From: Psychrobacter immobilis
GTDB lineage: Bacteria > Pseudomonadota > Gammaproteobacteria > Pseudomonadales > Moraxellaceae
DNA length: 64,000 nt
Direction of reading: 5' to 3'
Assembly (NCBI RefSeq): GCF_904846175.1
Contig: NZ_CAJGZM010000002.1
Span: forward strand, 248,001 to 312,000
Of the stretch, positions 39,021 to 48,067 are shown piece by piece; positions within the stretch are counted from its first letter, which is position 1; every line of letters begins with the position of its first letter. Under the pieces are notes generated by a model, which made no database searches, was not told where the DNA came from, and saw only the letters and a list, made by a program, of their open reading frames with translations. The position numbers and the translations under genes are program-made.

Positions 39021-41400
39021 AAGGGTAGATCTCAATAATTTTATCAATAAAAGGAGTATGGTTTTTAAAGTCTAAGCTTTTAGCTATATGCTCAAAGTTC
39101 TTACGAGCATTAAAGATTTGAGCTTTGCTAATTGAGGATAAGCTACCTAATGCTTGTTGTCGTGGTTTCTCATGACCGATGATAGTGTTAATTAGCGACA
39201 TGTTAAGCTGCTGAACTTCTAGTTGTACGCGTACGAAGTGCCTGGTCCAATATGGATCAGAGAACGGTGCGAATTCTCGACTCAGCTCAATGATTTGCCC
39301 ACGTTTTATAGCGTCCAAGGAGTCGTGGGTTTTACTAAGAAGGTTTAATAGACTTATATCATGCCCGTTTTTTATATTATAGATATCAGTACTGATTTGA
39401 TGTTTATAAGGGGCGTCGAACACACTTAGGTAAATTTTATATAGCTCAAATAGTTCAATAAGAGAATTACAAAGAGGAATCAAACGATGGCTTTGGGTTT
39501 TGCGATTTGGCTTATCATCAACTAAGAACCAACCGGTCTCAAGGTCTAAATCCATTACATTGGTCAGTCCATTATTTGGCCTAGCACCTGTCAAAATACA
39601 GAATACATACCAGACATAAGTGGTAAAACGATTGAAGAAATCATTTTCAGATTTGCTAGAAAATACCCAAGACGCCAGTTTTTGTATGAGTGATTTTACA
39701 TAGTCTAACGATAGAGCAAATCCAGATCCAGTGGTGAAATTTTCCTTATATTTGTCAATGAAGCCAAGATCGAAAATATTATTTATATCCAGTGTTTCCA
39801 GGGCTGCTCTATAATGACTGACCAGCTCCTGATTACTATGACTGCTATAAAAAATGGCTGGAGCTTTTGATGATGGCGTTCGACAGATAAGATCAGCAAT
39901 ATGAGAGTCGCTACCATCAGTGTAACGTAACAAAAAATTATGTAATGCAGGTTCTATACTAGAAATAGATAAATTGGTCAGTCCTAGCTCAGCTTTCAGT
40001 ATTTTTAAATAGTTGGTAATTTGCTCTTTCTTTACTTTATAAGCAGTTTCTTTCACGTGATTCAACAAATAAGTTGGTAGTGGAAGCTTTATCAAAGATT
40101 TTTCATTCAGGTTCTTTTGTGGATCGTAGTTTTCTACTTGTGTAATGTTTAAATCTGACTGTAGATACGATCTATATTTACCGATAACGAATAGGCCTGA
40201 ATCCGTCAAAAATCCCTTTTCCATTAATGTGGAAACTGGACATGCAGTAATCATGGATAGTAATAGGACAGATGAGATAGCCTTAACTTCACTATCATTA
40301 CTTTTAATATCAGTAGCCAATCTATTGAAAACAAGTTTGCAACCAACCTCAGGTAACAGTCTGGGATTAGAATTAAATCCCAAATCACGTTGACTGATGT
40401 GATTTTGCATCACACTAAAATCAAGAGATTCCAGTTCAAAGTGAGATCTCCTATTTTTATGGATAAGGACACGATAACCAAAATATGGAGATTCATAGTT
40501 ATCAGCTTTTTCTTCGATACTAGCGGCTGTATCAGCGCCGTTAGTAAGAAAGTTGATAGAAGTTCTAATCGCTGGCCTACCACTTTCGTGGCCATTAACC
40601 ATAAATTCATTATTAGTTAGATTCAAGGTAGAAAAATCTTGGTGAGACAATTTAGGAGGTTTGGTTTTTTTTGATTGTTTTCCTTTTTTTGATTGTCTAG
40701 GTTTAACACTCGTTTTCTTTGACTTTTTCGTTTTTTCGTCAGGATACCAGGCTCTGTTCAGATATCTGTTAATGATAGAAAGTTGTTTGATTTTTTTAGC
40801 TCTGAAATCTGTTGTTTCTGTACTCTCAAAAATACCTAGTTCTTTATTGGCTATAGCACATTCATTTTCATCCTTCAGCTCTTCAAGTTTTTCTGAAAAG
40901 ATATTTATTATAGAATCCGGGGATCAAGTGATATCGTCAGTAATATCAGGTAAAAAACTCCAAATCCACATATGGTTTTTAGTCTGATAAAAGGTGGCAG
41001 TTTTGAACCTGATAAGTAGTGTTGTAGAGTCCTCTTCCTCGGGTTTACCGTGAGCCTTTAGAAGTATATTGATATAAATAGCGATTGCTAACCATTCAGC
41101 TTTATAGGTTTTATGGTTCAGTACTGATAAAAATAGTGCTAGTACTTGTAATATATATGGTTGAGTGGAAAACCATTTCCTTGAGATATTATACTCAAAG
41201 TCATGTTTTTCAGCGTATTTTCGAAGTTCTGATGTATTGAGAGTTTTGTTTTTTAGGATGATTTCATGGATGTAAAGTGCAATATTCTGTAGCAGTTCAA
41301 ATGCGTTTTTTTCCAAACTCAATCCATCTAGGTTAAAATTTTTGATAGCACCCACTACAGACGAGTTATCTATTATTTTTGGCTGATTTTTATTATTCAT
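38995..41400 (-). pseudogene. Tyrosine-recombinase-like gene split by one in-frame TGA
   Basis: Two open segments, 41400-40924 (158 aa) and 40923-38995, are in the same frame and separated only by TGA at 40926-40924. Coding sense continues past the stop without a new ATG for about 107 codons: SPDSIINIFSEKLEELKDEN, then RYLNRAWYPDE, then a Lys/Ser-rich linker. A TTG at 40650 could start a 551-aa product but lacks a ribosome site. The catalytic part shows ILTGARPNNGLTN (Arg), WTRHFVR (H-x-x-R) and IIGHEKP (His). At the place where the nucleophilic Tyr is expected the sequence is LGSLSSIS. The full-length product would be about 801 aa. Confidence 0.75.
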
Positions 41401-41926
41401 AAGTTTTCCTTCTCGATCTGTCGAACGTGCTTTGTGAGATATCTACGGCTTTAATATAGTCATTAATGGTAAATTTATTAATACCAAACAGCTCTATACA
41501 GTCACTCTGCGTCAATTGTGCTTTCAGTAATCTATATATTGATGCATGCATTAAATGACTTCCGTATCCAGACAAGCTTTTTATAAGAAAAGATGTCTCT
41601 TTAAATAAAAACACATTACTATTATTTATTGTTTTTTTAGTGTTTGTAAGTATGCATTCATCTTTATATATTTTATTTATTTTTTCATTCTCTAAAATTA
41701 ATAAAATAGAAAAGTTGTTTTTTATAAAACAAAATCTTTCTGATTTATCTAATATTGTATTGAGGCTTAAAATATGTGTAATTGCCTTGGAGTTCTTTTT
41801 TAGAAATAACTCATTAGATAAATATCTCTTAGTAATGATGTAGAAATTAGTATTGAAATTATCAAGTAAGATGTTGCTTGATCTAAGATGTCTTAACGTT
41901 AGATGTTCTATCAAGGGAGACTCCAA
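41393..41926 (-). CDS. Small first gene of the recombinase trio, 177 aa
   Basis: The frame overlaps the start of the split recombinase gene by eight bases (ATGAATAA), a typical coupled operon junction. The product is Asn/Lys/Ile-rich and probably all-helical. Its C-terminal part, QSDCIELFGINKFTINDYIKAVDISQSTFDRSRRKTYE, resembles a helix-turn-helix. The only available start at the 5' side is TTG 41926 (an in-frame stop is just upstream), so the N-terminus is uncertain. Small third proteins accompany the two recombinases of Tn554-like and other trio elements. That comparison rests on gene order, not on sequence. Confidence 0.6.
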   Translation of the reverse strand: MESPLIEHLTLRHLRSSNILLDNFNTNFYIITKRYLSNELFLKKNSKAITHILSLNTILDKSERFCFIKNNFSILLILENEKINKIYKDECILTNTKKTINNSNVFLFKETSFLIKSLSGYGSHLMHASIYRLLKAQLTQSDCIELFGINKFTINDYIKAVDISQSTFDRSRRKTYE

Positions 41927-42586
41927 CCCGTATTTCGAAAAATATTAGAGTAATTTTTTCAAGAGTGCAAGCCTTTCTCTATTAGTCCAACGAGCAGTAT
42001 GTATAAAATTTTCTAGTTAATATTAAAATGAATAATCAATAACGTACCAATAACTAGAAGGTGGTATTTAAATTAATAAATATTTAATGGGTTTTTATTA
42101 TAAAGAAGGTTTTGAAGGCCTTTGCCGCATTAGCATCCATAAGATTGTAATTAAATATAAGGTATGTATTTTATAAATTATTGCTTATATATTGGCTTGA
42201 TATAAATTATGAGCAATTTATATTGTATCTATTTGTAATTTTTAGCTTTTTAATGAGAATAGACGGATAGGGAAGCGTCAAGATCATGACGCATGACCTA
42301 TTGAGGAATGTAAGGCTTTCAATTTATAGAGTAGTCGTCTGTTTGCAAGACACTAGTTCATCAAGAATTTATTGAACAGGTTTATCAATCTTGCATGGCT
42401 TAAATAGATCTAGAAGCTTCTACATAGAGTGATTTTGGTTAACTGAGTTATATAATTGGCTTTTTAGGAAATGAATGGTCACATTGTGAAGGTTGGTAAT
42501 TTGATGCTTCGATAATCATCGAAATAACTATTTTTACAATATCAGAAGTGTGTTTATATTTTTATTATTGTTTTTTCTAGAGAGTG
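41927..42586. other. AT-rich gap of about 660 bp upstream of the trio
   Basis: Very AT-rich DNA between the trio and an IS remnant. No coding frame is supported. It must contain the trio promoter and could contain a recombination site; I could not identify repeats proving an att site. Confidence 0.4.
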
Positions 42587-43247
42587 AGCTCTCCAACAAT
42601 CTTGGAGCGGTAAAGCAAGGTCACGACTAAATCTCGCGACGATCAACTGCGAGCGGATGATCTAGTCAATCGCAACTCCACAGCTCATCGCCCTAACCAA
42701 CTGTAGGTTGCGGACTTTACCTATATCAAGACAATTAGTGGTTGGGTTTATATCGCTTTTATTATTAATGTTTTTTCTCGTCCTATCGTCGGTTGGAAAG
42801 TATCTAATCGTATGAATACCGATATGGTGATGGCAGGGTTAAATCAAGCGATAATAGATAGAAACAAGCCCAAAAACGTGATTCATCACAGTGATAGAGA
42901 TGTTCAGTATTTATCCATTCGCTACACTTCTAGGGTGACTGACTCTGGCATTAGCGCTTCTGTGGGCACGACTGGTGACTCCTATGACAATGCATTAGCC
43001 GAAACGGTTAATGGCCTTTATAAGTCTGAGGTGATTCATTATTTAAAGCAGAACTGGACTGGTGTGAACGATCTTGAACTGGCAGCCCTTGAATGGGTTG
43101 ACTGGTTTAACAAAACACGGCTGCATAGCACGATTGGATATGTGTCACCCTTTGAGTTTGAAAAGCGATATTATGAGAATCTTAATCTGTTAGGTGAAGC
43201 TGCCTGACTCAAGTAAATCAGCCTCCGATATACTCGGGGCGGTTCAG
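42587..43247 (+). mobile_element. Truncated IS3-family element
   Basis: An end-like sequence (CTCTCCAACAATCTTGGAGCGG) at 42587-42613 is immediately followed by the middle of an orfB, and the element finishes with GCCTCCGATATACTCGGGGCGGTTCAG. The orfA and the orfB N-terminus are missing, consistent with an internal deletion. Confidence 0.7.
42620..43207 (+). pseudogene. Truncated IS3-family OrfB transposase
   Basis: Reading starts within orfB (TKSRDDQLRADDLV) and meets a stop where NQLWVADFTYI would be expected (TAG at about 42708). It then continues in the same frame through the rve core: VADFTYI (Asp), VIHHSDRDVQY (Asp) and DNALAETVNGLYKSEVI (Glu). The intact-looking 131-residue piece at 42812-43207 is the tail of this gene, not an independent gene. 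Confidence 0.8.
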
Positions 43248-43465
43248 ACTAAGTGACGAGTCGTTTTTAGAATATCTACCTTTATCTATAATATATTTTG
43301 GGTATTTAGGAAAGAACTCTTCAACTTCGAAATCACTAACGCATTAGGTTAGTAAAAATTGAACCTGATGAGTCCTTGATAGAGCAAGTAAAGAAGCGTG
43401 TGGAGATGTCGCGCAACTACTACAATGTATTATTTGAATAATTACCAAACTAAGAGAGAAGTATT

Positions 43466-43954
43466 ATGCGCGGAGTTAATAAAGTCATCGTCATCGGAAA
43501 CCTCGGTGCAGATCCCGAGGCACGTCAATTTAATAATGGTGGTAGCGTTACCAATATATCAGTAGCGACCTCTGAGCAATGGACTGATAAACAAAGTGGC
43601 GAAAAAAGAGAAGCGACCGAATGGCATCGTGTTTCACTATTCAATCGTTTAGGTGAAATCGCCGCTCAGTATCTGCGTAAAGGTAGCAAAGTCTATATTG
43701 AGGGTAGCTTACGTACTCGTAAGTACCAAGCCCCTGACGGTAGCGACCGTTATGCGACTGAAATTCGCGCTGACCAGATGCAGATGCTAGATAGTAATGA
43801 CGATAACAAAAAACAAATCAGTCATCCGGACCGTCAAAAGCCTCAGAACGACCAGGAAGCACCCAATATTAAAATAAATGTCAATCATGGGCTTCCACCT
43901 GGACCAGTAGATGACGATATTCCCTTCGCTCCTCACTTTGACGGTCAATTTTAA
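43466..43954 (+). CDS. ssb: Single-stranded DNA-binding protein
   Basis: The 162-aa protein has the SSB OB-fold ([57 protein letters not shown]) and a short disordered linker. The acidic tip DDDIPF is present but is followed by APHFDGQF, whereas in housekeeping SSB this motif forms the very C-terminus. With its place beside IS elements and defence-type genes, it is likely an accessory ssb of a mobile element that may interact differently with partner proteins. AGAGAGAAG precedes the ATG. Confidence 0.9.
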   Translation: MRGVNKVIVIGNLGADPEARQFNNGGSVTNISVATSEQWTDKQSGEKREATEWHRVSLFNRLGEIAAQYLRKGSKVYIEGSLRTRKYQAPDGSDRYATEIRADQMQMLDSNDDNKKQISHPDRQKPQNDQEAPNIKINVNHGLPPGPVDDDIPFAPHFDGQF

Positions 43955-44084
43955 AATTTTGGAAATAACTATCAAAACATTTGAAGGGCTTGTAGTTGTA
44001 ATCATCGGGGTACCCTAGGTTTTTTGTAACTATCATTTAGGATGAATACATACACAAAATCAAACAGTGTCTCATTAAATATCC

Positions 44085-44257
44085 ATGGCCATCGTATTTT
44101 TTGGCTGACACCCTACAGCCCTGATTTAAATCCCATTAAAAAGAAATGGGCACAGGTGAAGTTTCTACGCCAAGGCTGGATGTAAAATGATTTGTCTAAA
44201 TTATTTTATGATATTTGCCCTAGCCATAAAAATTTTATTTTGAACTGACTATATCGC
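44085..44257 (+). pseudogene. Decayed 3' end of an IS630 element
   Basis: The stretch parallels the end of the IS630 transposase at 30.7-30.85 kb (HGHRI-WL-YSPDLNPI-KKWAQ-KFLRQGWM) but contains a stop after RQGWM. It ends in the same terminal sequence, TTTGAACTGACTATAT. Only the last fifth of the element remains. The rest of 43955-44368 shows no gene. Confidence 0.75.
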
Positions 44258-44368
44258 CCCTAAATTATTTGTATTAAATTTTTTTAACTGATACCCTGAT
44301 GTACATTAAAATAAACTTTTAATCAGAAAAAAGTTATTATTTATTTCCTCCATCTAAAGGATTTCTTT

Positions 44369-45202
44369 ATGTCTTACGAAGCTCAAATAAGTCGTACAAA
44401 ACCTACAGCTTTTTTATTCCTTGTTGATCAGTCTTACTCAATGACAGATAAGATGTCATCAGGTAAAAGTAAAGCTGATTTTGTTGCAGATGTTCTGAAT
44501 AAAACTATAACTGAGTTAGTTGCTAAGTGTTCGAAATCCGAGGGCGTACGGGATTACTTTGAGGTAGGTATCATAGGTTATGGACATGAGACTGTTGATA
44601 ATGCATTGCAAGGTGAGCTTTCTCAACAAGTCATTAATCCTATTTCAAAGTTAGAACAAAACCCTATAGAAATAGAAGAAAGAAAGAAGAAAATGGATGA
44701 TGGTGCAGGTGGTATTATTGAATTAGATATTAAGTTTCCTGTTTGGTATAAGTCTGTTGCGAATGGTGGCACACCGATGCGCGCAGCATTGACATTAGCT
44801 GCTGAAGAATTGGTGAATTGGTGTGATAATAACCCTGAAAGCTATCCACCTACAGTTTTACATATTACAGATGGTGAATCCACAGATGGCAACCCTGAAG
44901 AGATCGCAGAGCAGTTGAAGAAAATATCAACAAACGATGGGGAAGTATTAGTATTTAATCTTCATGTAAGCACTTCAGGCGAAACGCCTATATCTTTCCC
45001 AGCAGGGGAGATGAACTTATCTGACTCGTATTCTAAAATGCTGTTTAGAATGTCAAGTTTATTACCTCCAGGCCTAACAAGTTATGCTCAAGAAAGAGGA
45101 TATACTGTTAGCGGTGAATCAAGAGGATTTATTCTTAACGCTGAAGCCTCTGATATTGTTGATTTCTTCGATATTGGAACTAGGGCTTCTCAACTTAGAT
45201 GA
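44369..45202 (+). CDS. TerY-like von Willebrand factor A domain protein
   Basis: The 277-aa protein is almost entirely one vWA domain. The MIDAS motif D20-x-S-x-S is in FLFLVDQSYSM, the conserved Thr is in NGGTPMRAAL, and the late Asp is in LHITDGESTDG. vWA domains bind a metal ion and mediate protein complexes. Its stop overlaps the next start (ATGA), and the following genes encode a PP2C-like phosphatase and a kinase. This is the TerY-P phosphorylation triad described from comparative genomics of Ter stress systems. No other ter genes are visible nearby. Confidence 0.85.
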   Translation: MSYEAQISRTKPTAFLFLVDQSYSMTDKMSSGKSKADFVADVLNKTITELVAKCSKSEGVRDYFEVGIIGYGHETVDNALQGELSQQVINPISKLEQNPIEIEERKKKMDDGAGGIIELDIKFPVWYKSVANGGTPMRAALTLAAEELVNWCDNNPESYPPTVLHITDGESTDGNPEEIAEQLKKISTNDGEVLVFNLHVSTSGETPISFPAGEMNLSDSYSKMLFRMSSLLPPGLTSYAQERGYTVSGESRGFILNAEASDIVDFFDIGTRASQLR

Positions 45203-45957
45203 TTAAACTACTTTTTTCTGAATCTATACCTAAGGAAAGTATCCTTGCGAGCTCTAATGAAGATGCCTTTAGATTTAGCAGTTTAAATCAGACCTTTTCT
45301 TTATGTGACGGTGCTAGTGAATCATTTGATTCTAAAAGCTGGGCTAATATTTTAGCCCAGCACTTCATTATGCAACCAGAGGTTTCTGAAGAATGGATGA
45401 TGGAATGTATCCAAAAGTATATTAAGGGATTGGATTTTTCTAACCTTACAGCTAGTCAGTGTATAGCATTTGAAAAAGGCAGTTTTGCAACTTTGATAGG
45501 TGTTAAGAATGAAAATAATTGCATTAAAATTACCTGTATAGGAGATAGTTATATATTTTTCTTCAATAATCTTAGAAATAATTTTGAGAATATAGATGTA
45601 CTTGAAGCAAAACAGGTTTTTCCAAAACCAAATTTTTCAGAGAATCCTACTTTATTATCCACAAAAATCATAAATAACAGTTTCTTAGATTTTAATAATT
45701 TAAAAAATACAGATTATTATAATGAGTTAGATTTAGAAGAACATAAAGACACTTACTTGGTTTGTGCAACTGATGCTGTGGCCGAATATATTTTTAAACA
45801 CCTGGAAGGTTATGGGCATAAGAAAACTTTTGAGCTATTGAAAAGTTTTATACAAGAAAAAGATGAATTCAAGCAGCTTGTCGTTAGTTGCCGAGAATTA
45901 AAAACAATGGCAGTAGATGATTCAACTCTGGTGATATTGAAATGTGAGTATGATTAA
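45199..45957 (+). CDS. PP2C-like protein phosphatase of a TerY-P triad
   Basis: The 252-aa protein keeps the metal-binding order of PPM phosphatases: SSNEDAFRF, LCDGASES, GSFATLIGV, TCIGDSYIFF, CATDAVAEYIF and a terminal VDDSTLVIL. It starts inside the vWA stop (ATGA) and its own stop overlaps the kinase ATG by one base, so the three genes are translationally coupled. The presumed role is to dephosphorylate targets of the neighbouring kinase, perhaps including the vWA protein. Confidence 0.85.
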   Translation: MIKLLFSESIPKESILASSNEDAFRFSSLNQTFSLCDGASESFDSKSWANILAQHFIMQPEVSEEWMMECIQKYIKGLDFSNLTASQCIAFEKGSFATLIGVKNENNCIKITCIGDSYIFFFNNLRNNFENIDVLEAKQVFPKPNFSENPTLLSTKIINNSFLDFNNLKNTDYYNELDLEEHKDTYLVCATDAVAEYIFKHLEGYGHKKTFELLKSFIQEKDEFKQLVVSCRELKTMAVDDSTLVILKCEYD

Positions 45958-47834
45958 TGGCATATCCTAGAATTGATAAATATACCGAAGCGATTCAAAA
46001 CTATCAAAAATTTATTGTTGATAAAGAACTTAGCACAGGTAAGCTAGCAAAAACTGGGTTTGGGCTTCCAATTGTTATCAGTGGTGGTTTTGCATTAACA
46101 TATACTATAGAGACAAAAGGTAAAAAGTTTGCTGTTAGGTGCTTTCATAAAGAATCAAAAAATCTTGAGTTTAGATATAAAGAGATTTCTAAAAAAATAA
46201 ACTCATTAAAATCAGACTATTTCGTGAAATTTGAGTTCCAGCAAGAAGGAATTATCGTTGGTGGCTCTAGATATCCATTAGTGAAAATGGAATGGGCTAA
46301 AGGTGAAACCCTTGGCGAGTTCATAGAGAATAACTATGATAATGCTTCGAAACTCAAAAACTTATTAGGCGCTATTGTAAAATTATCAGATTTTATTGAA
46401 TCCCATGATATTGCTCATGGTGATATTCAGCCCGGTAACTTGATGATTGCGGATCAAGGTAATACCATTAAGCTTATCGATTATGATGGAATGTATATTG
46501 ACAGCTTGGCATCTTTAGGAAGCTCTGAATTAGGACATATTAACTTTCAGCATCCTCAACGTAAGAACACTAACCCTTTCAATAGTAAACTTGATAGATT
46601 TTCATTTATTATGTTATGGATGTCTATTAATGCCTTGGTCGAAGATTCCAAAATTTGGAAAAAAACCAACTCAGATATGGATTCATTTGTTTTCACAGCT
46701 AACGACTACAATGATCCTGAAAAATCATCGGTTTTTCAACTTTTAAGTGCTAATTTATCTTTAGAAAAACATATCAAAGTCTTTGGTTATATATGCCAGC
46801 AAGCTATTAATGATATACCCTCGCTTGATAGTTTTATCAATCGAGAAATGAATGAAGCTTCTATCAAGTCTAATACAAGAATCACAACTAGCGCGCTGTC
46901 TAGTGATATGTATTATAGCCAGTACCCAGTTTTAGATGCTAATAATTATGATAAGTGTCTTGAAAGCATGGGTGATCAAGTTGAGGTTGTTGGTAGAATT
47001 ACTGATGTTAAGGTTGCTAAATCAATAGCAGGTAAACCTTATATTTTTCTTAATTTCGGTGATTGGCGAGATGATATTTTTAAAGTTACTATTTGGAGTG
47101 AAGGCATTGATAAGATCGATGATATACCAGATAGAAGTTGGATTGGTAAGTGGATTAGCATTAAAGGCTTAATGGAGCCCCCTTACAATAATCCAAAGTT
47201 CGACTATAATCATTTGACTATTACAGTTAATAAAAATAACCAACTATCTATAATCAGTCAAAAAGAATACGATAGAAGAATTAATGCTAAAAATTATAAC
47301 CATTCTAATTCGCAAGACTTGGCTTTAGATGCATTTATAACAAAAGATAAAACTGATGCTATTTCTATAAAGGATAATGCAAAAGTTATTGAAAATTTAA
47401 TAGGTAATAAAGTCGAGCCTAAGTTAAAAAAACCAGTTAAAACTAATAATACAGTCAAAAAAACCACAAGCAGCAAAAGTACTAGAGTCTCTACTAGTTC
47501 TTCGTCAACGAAAAACAAGGATATCTTGAAAGAGATTAAGTCGGCTAATAAAGTGACTTCTAGCACTAACAGCAATTCATACGCTACTAGAACACAAGCG
47601 AGTCAATCAGCCAATATACCGGTTAAAGTCTCAAGTACTAATAGGAAGCCTAATGTTAATCCTACAAGCAATGTAAATAATCAGTTCCAACAGCCACCAA
47701 AAATTAAACCATACTCTAGTTCGAGTAATAATAATTTGGAAAAAAGTAAAAGCTCTAAAACAGATGGGAGTAATATTTTCGGTGTTATTTTTTGGATAGT
47801 TGTTATGATCATTCTTATTAGATCGTGTGCATAA
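45957..47834 (+). CDS. Protein kinase with OB-like domain and C-terminal membrane anchor
   Basis: The 625-aa protein has a serine/threonine kinase-like domain in residues 40-280. It includes a glycine loop (ISGGFALTY), HGDIQPGNLM as catalytic loop and DYDGMY in place of DFG. The usual VAIK lysine appears as Arg in FAVRCF. Residues about 335-440 resemble an OB-fold (VEVVGRITDVKVAKSIAGKPYIFLNFG, KWISIKGLM). A 160-residue Ser/Asn/Lys-rich disordered region follows, ending in a hydrophobic anchor (IFGVIFWIVVMIILI). It completes the TerY-P triad. The OB-like part could bind nucleic acid, placing a kinase signal at the membrane. Confidence 0.85.
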   Translation: MAYPRIDKYTEAIQNYQKFIVDKELSTGKLAKTGFGLPIVISGGFALTYTIETKGKKFAVRCFHKESKNLEFRYKEISKKINSLKSDYFVKFEFQQEGIIVGGSRYPLVKMEWAKGETLGEFIENNYDNASKLKNLLGAIVKLSDFIESHDIAHGDIQPGNLMIADQGNTIKLIDYDGMYIDSLASLGSSELGHINFQHPQRKNTNPFNSKLDRFSFIMLWMSINALVEDSKIWKKTNSDMDSFVFTANDYNDPEKSSVFQLLSANLSLEKHIKVFGYICQQAINDIPSLDSFINREMNEASIKSNTRITTSALSSDMYYSQYPVLDANNYDKCLESMGDQVEVVGRITDVKVAKSIAGKPYIFLNFGDWRDDIFKVTIWSEGIDKIDDIPDRSWIGKWISIKGLMEPPYNNPKFDYNHLTITVNKNNQLSIISQKEYDRRINAKNYNHSNSQDLALDAFITKDKTDAISIKDNAKVIENLIGNKVEPKLKKPVKTNNTVKKTTSSKSTRVSTSSSSTKNKDILKEIKSANKVTSSTNSNSYATRTQASQSANIPVKVSSTNRKPNVNPTSNVNNQFQQPPKIKPYSSSSNNNLEKSKSSKTDGSNIFGVIFWIVVMIILIRSCA

Positions 47835-48067
47835 ATTAACTAATTTATGTTTATATCAATAATATTGATAGCTGACTGTTTTCTCTGGTAGGTGAGTAGA
47901 TACTAAAAATGTCAAAAAGCGCATACCTATTATGATTAATGATAATAGATTTAGAGTGTATCTTGATTAGAAGAGAGTATTTTATAGCTATATCTTAAAA
48001 CCTATATCTTATGTTGATTTAAACATTGAGGTTGATCTCCTATGTGAAAATAAATGTTTGAAGGTGT

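Noticed and set aside
40145..40650. Possible independent start of the 551-aa recombinase at TTG 40650
   Set aside because: No ribosome site precedes it and the coding sense continues upstream to the TGA at 40924; I treat both parts as one broken gene.
40661..40987. 108-aa plus-strand frame rich in Phe/Ser
   Set aside because: It is the antisense of the Lys-rich linker of the split recombinase gene, whose sense frame is better supported.
42812..43207. 131-aa transposase read as a complete gene
   Set aside because: Similarity continues upstream in the same frame past a stop, so it is the tail of a truncated orfB.
44005..44030. GGGGTACCCTAGG with T-run as terminator of ssb
   Set aside because: The palindrome is very short with no real loop and does not lead directly into the T-run with a stable stem; not strong enough to list.
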